A stretch of 5,776 bases of DNA, taken from an uncultured Collinsella sp. GTDB lineage: Bacteria; Actinomycetota; Coriobacteriia; Coriobacteriales; Coriobacteriaceae. Positions 5,679 through 5,776 of this stretch are shown in pieces (the first letter of the stretch is position 1; the number at the start of each line of letters is the position of its first letter). Location: contig CABUZD010000113.1 in NCBI GenBank assembly GCA_902495945.1, positions 1 to 5,776 on the forward strand, in the 5' to 3' direction. Under the pieces are notes generated by a model. It was not told the origin of the DNA and did no database searches. It saw nothing but the letters and a program-made list of their open reading frames with translations. The position numbers and the translations under genes are program-made.

Positions 5679-5776
5679 TTAACTCACATCAAACGGTTTT
5701 TCATTGTGTTTCACACGAATTGTTGGACAGATGTGTTTGTCGTCCGCTTGCTCGCCCACAGGGGGCCGGGCGCGGC

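Noticed and set aside
5687..5718. TGTGA half-sites resembling CRP binding sites upstream of ptsH
   Set aside because: No properly spaced TGTGA-N6-TCACA pair is present, and a CRP-type site cannot be assumed in this lineage.
5753..5772. CGCCC/GGGCG inverted repeat at the right edge
   Set aside because: Only five base pairs in very GC-rich sequence with no T tract on either strand. It could be the end of an upstream gene's terminator, but that cannot be judged from the fragment.

Overview
The window is a compact, entirely minus-strand block of housekeeping sugar-uptake and RNA-metabolism genes from a moderately high-GC bacterium. The protein sequences look most like the Collinsella/Coriobacteriia branch of the Actinomycetota. 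That assignment rests on protein style and base composition seen by eye, not on a search.

Reading in the direction of transcription (right to left), the first unit is ptsH (HPr), ptsI (Enzyme I) and a 1-phosphofructokinase-family kinase (kinase 1). It closes with a strong intrinsic terminator at 2440-2471. Both internal junctions carry stem-loops. The ptsH/ptsI hairpin has a short T tract and looks like a leaky terminator. The ptsI/kinase 1 hairpin has a GC-rich 8-bp stem and no T tract. This layout could give HPr in excess over Enzyme I and set the kinase level separately. Next comes kinase 2, a paralogue of kinase 1 with exactly the same 310-residue length, behind its own candidate promoter and with its own terminator at 1321-1355. 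Last is a CCA-adding tRNA nucleotidyltransferase with an HD domain. Its reading frame stops early: the frame after the stop looks like a continuation of the family's C-terminus, so the gene is probably truncated.

Functionally, Enzyme I takes phosphate from phosphoenolpyruvate and passes it to HPr, which feeds sugar-specific EII permeases (none encoded here). The two kinases are of the type that phosphorylates the PTS product fructose 1-phosphate, or a related hexose phosphate, to a bisphosphate for glycolysis. Both carry the same non-standard residues in two signature motifs.

No mobile element, CRISPR array, tRNA or rRNA is visible. Long open frames on the plus strand are antisense shadows of the real genes. 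I see no wholly new multi-gene system. The points most worth checking are the paired variant kinases, the early stop in cca and the intercistronic RNA structures of the pts operon. Three starts (cca, kinase 2, ptsI) are set downstream of the longest open frame because Shine-Dalgarno sequences lie inside the longer versions.
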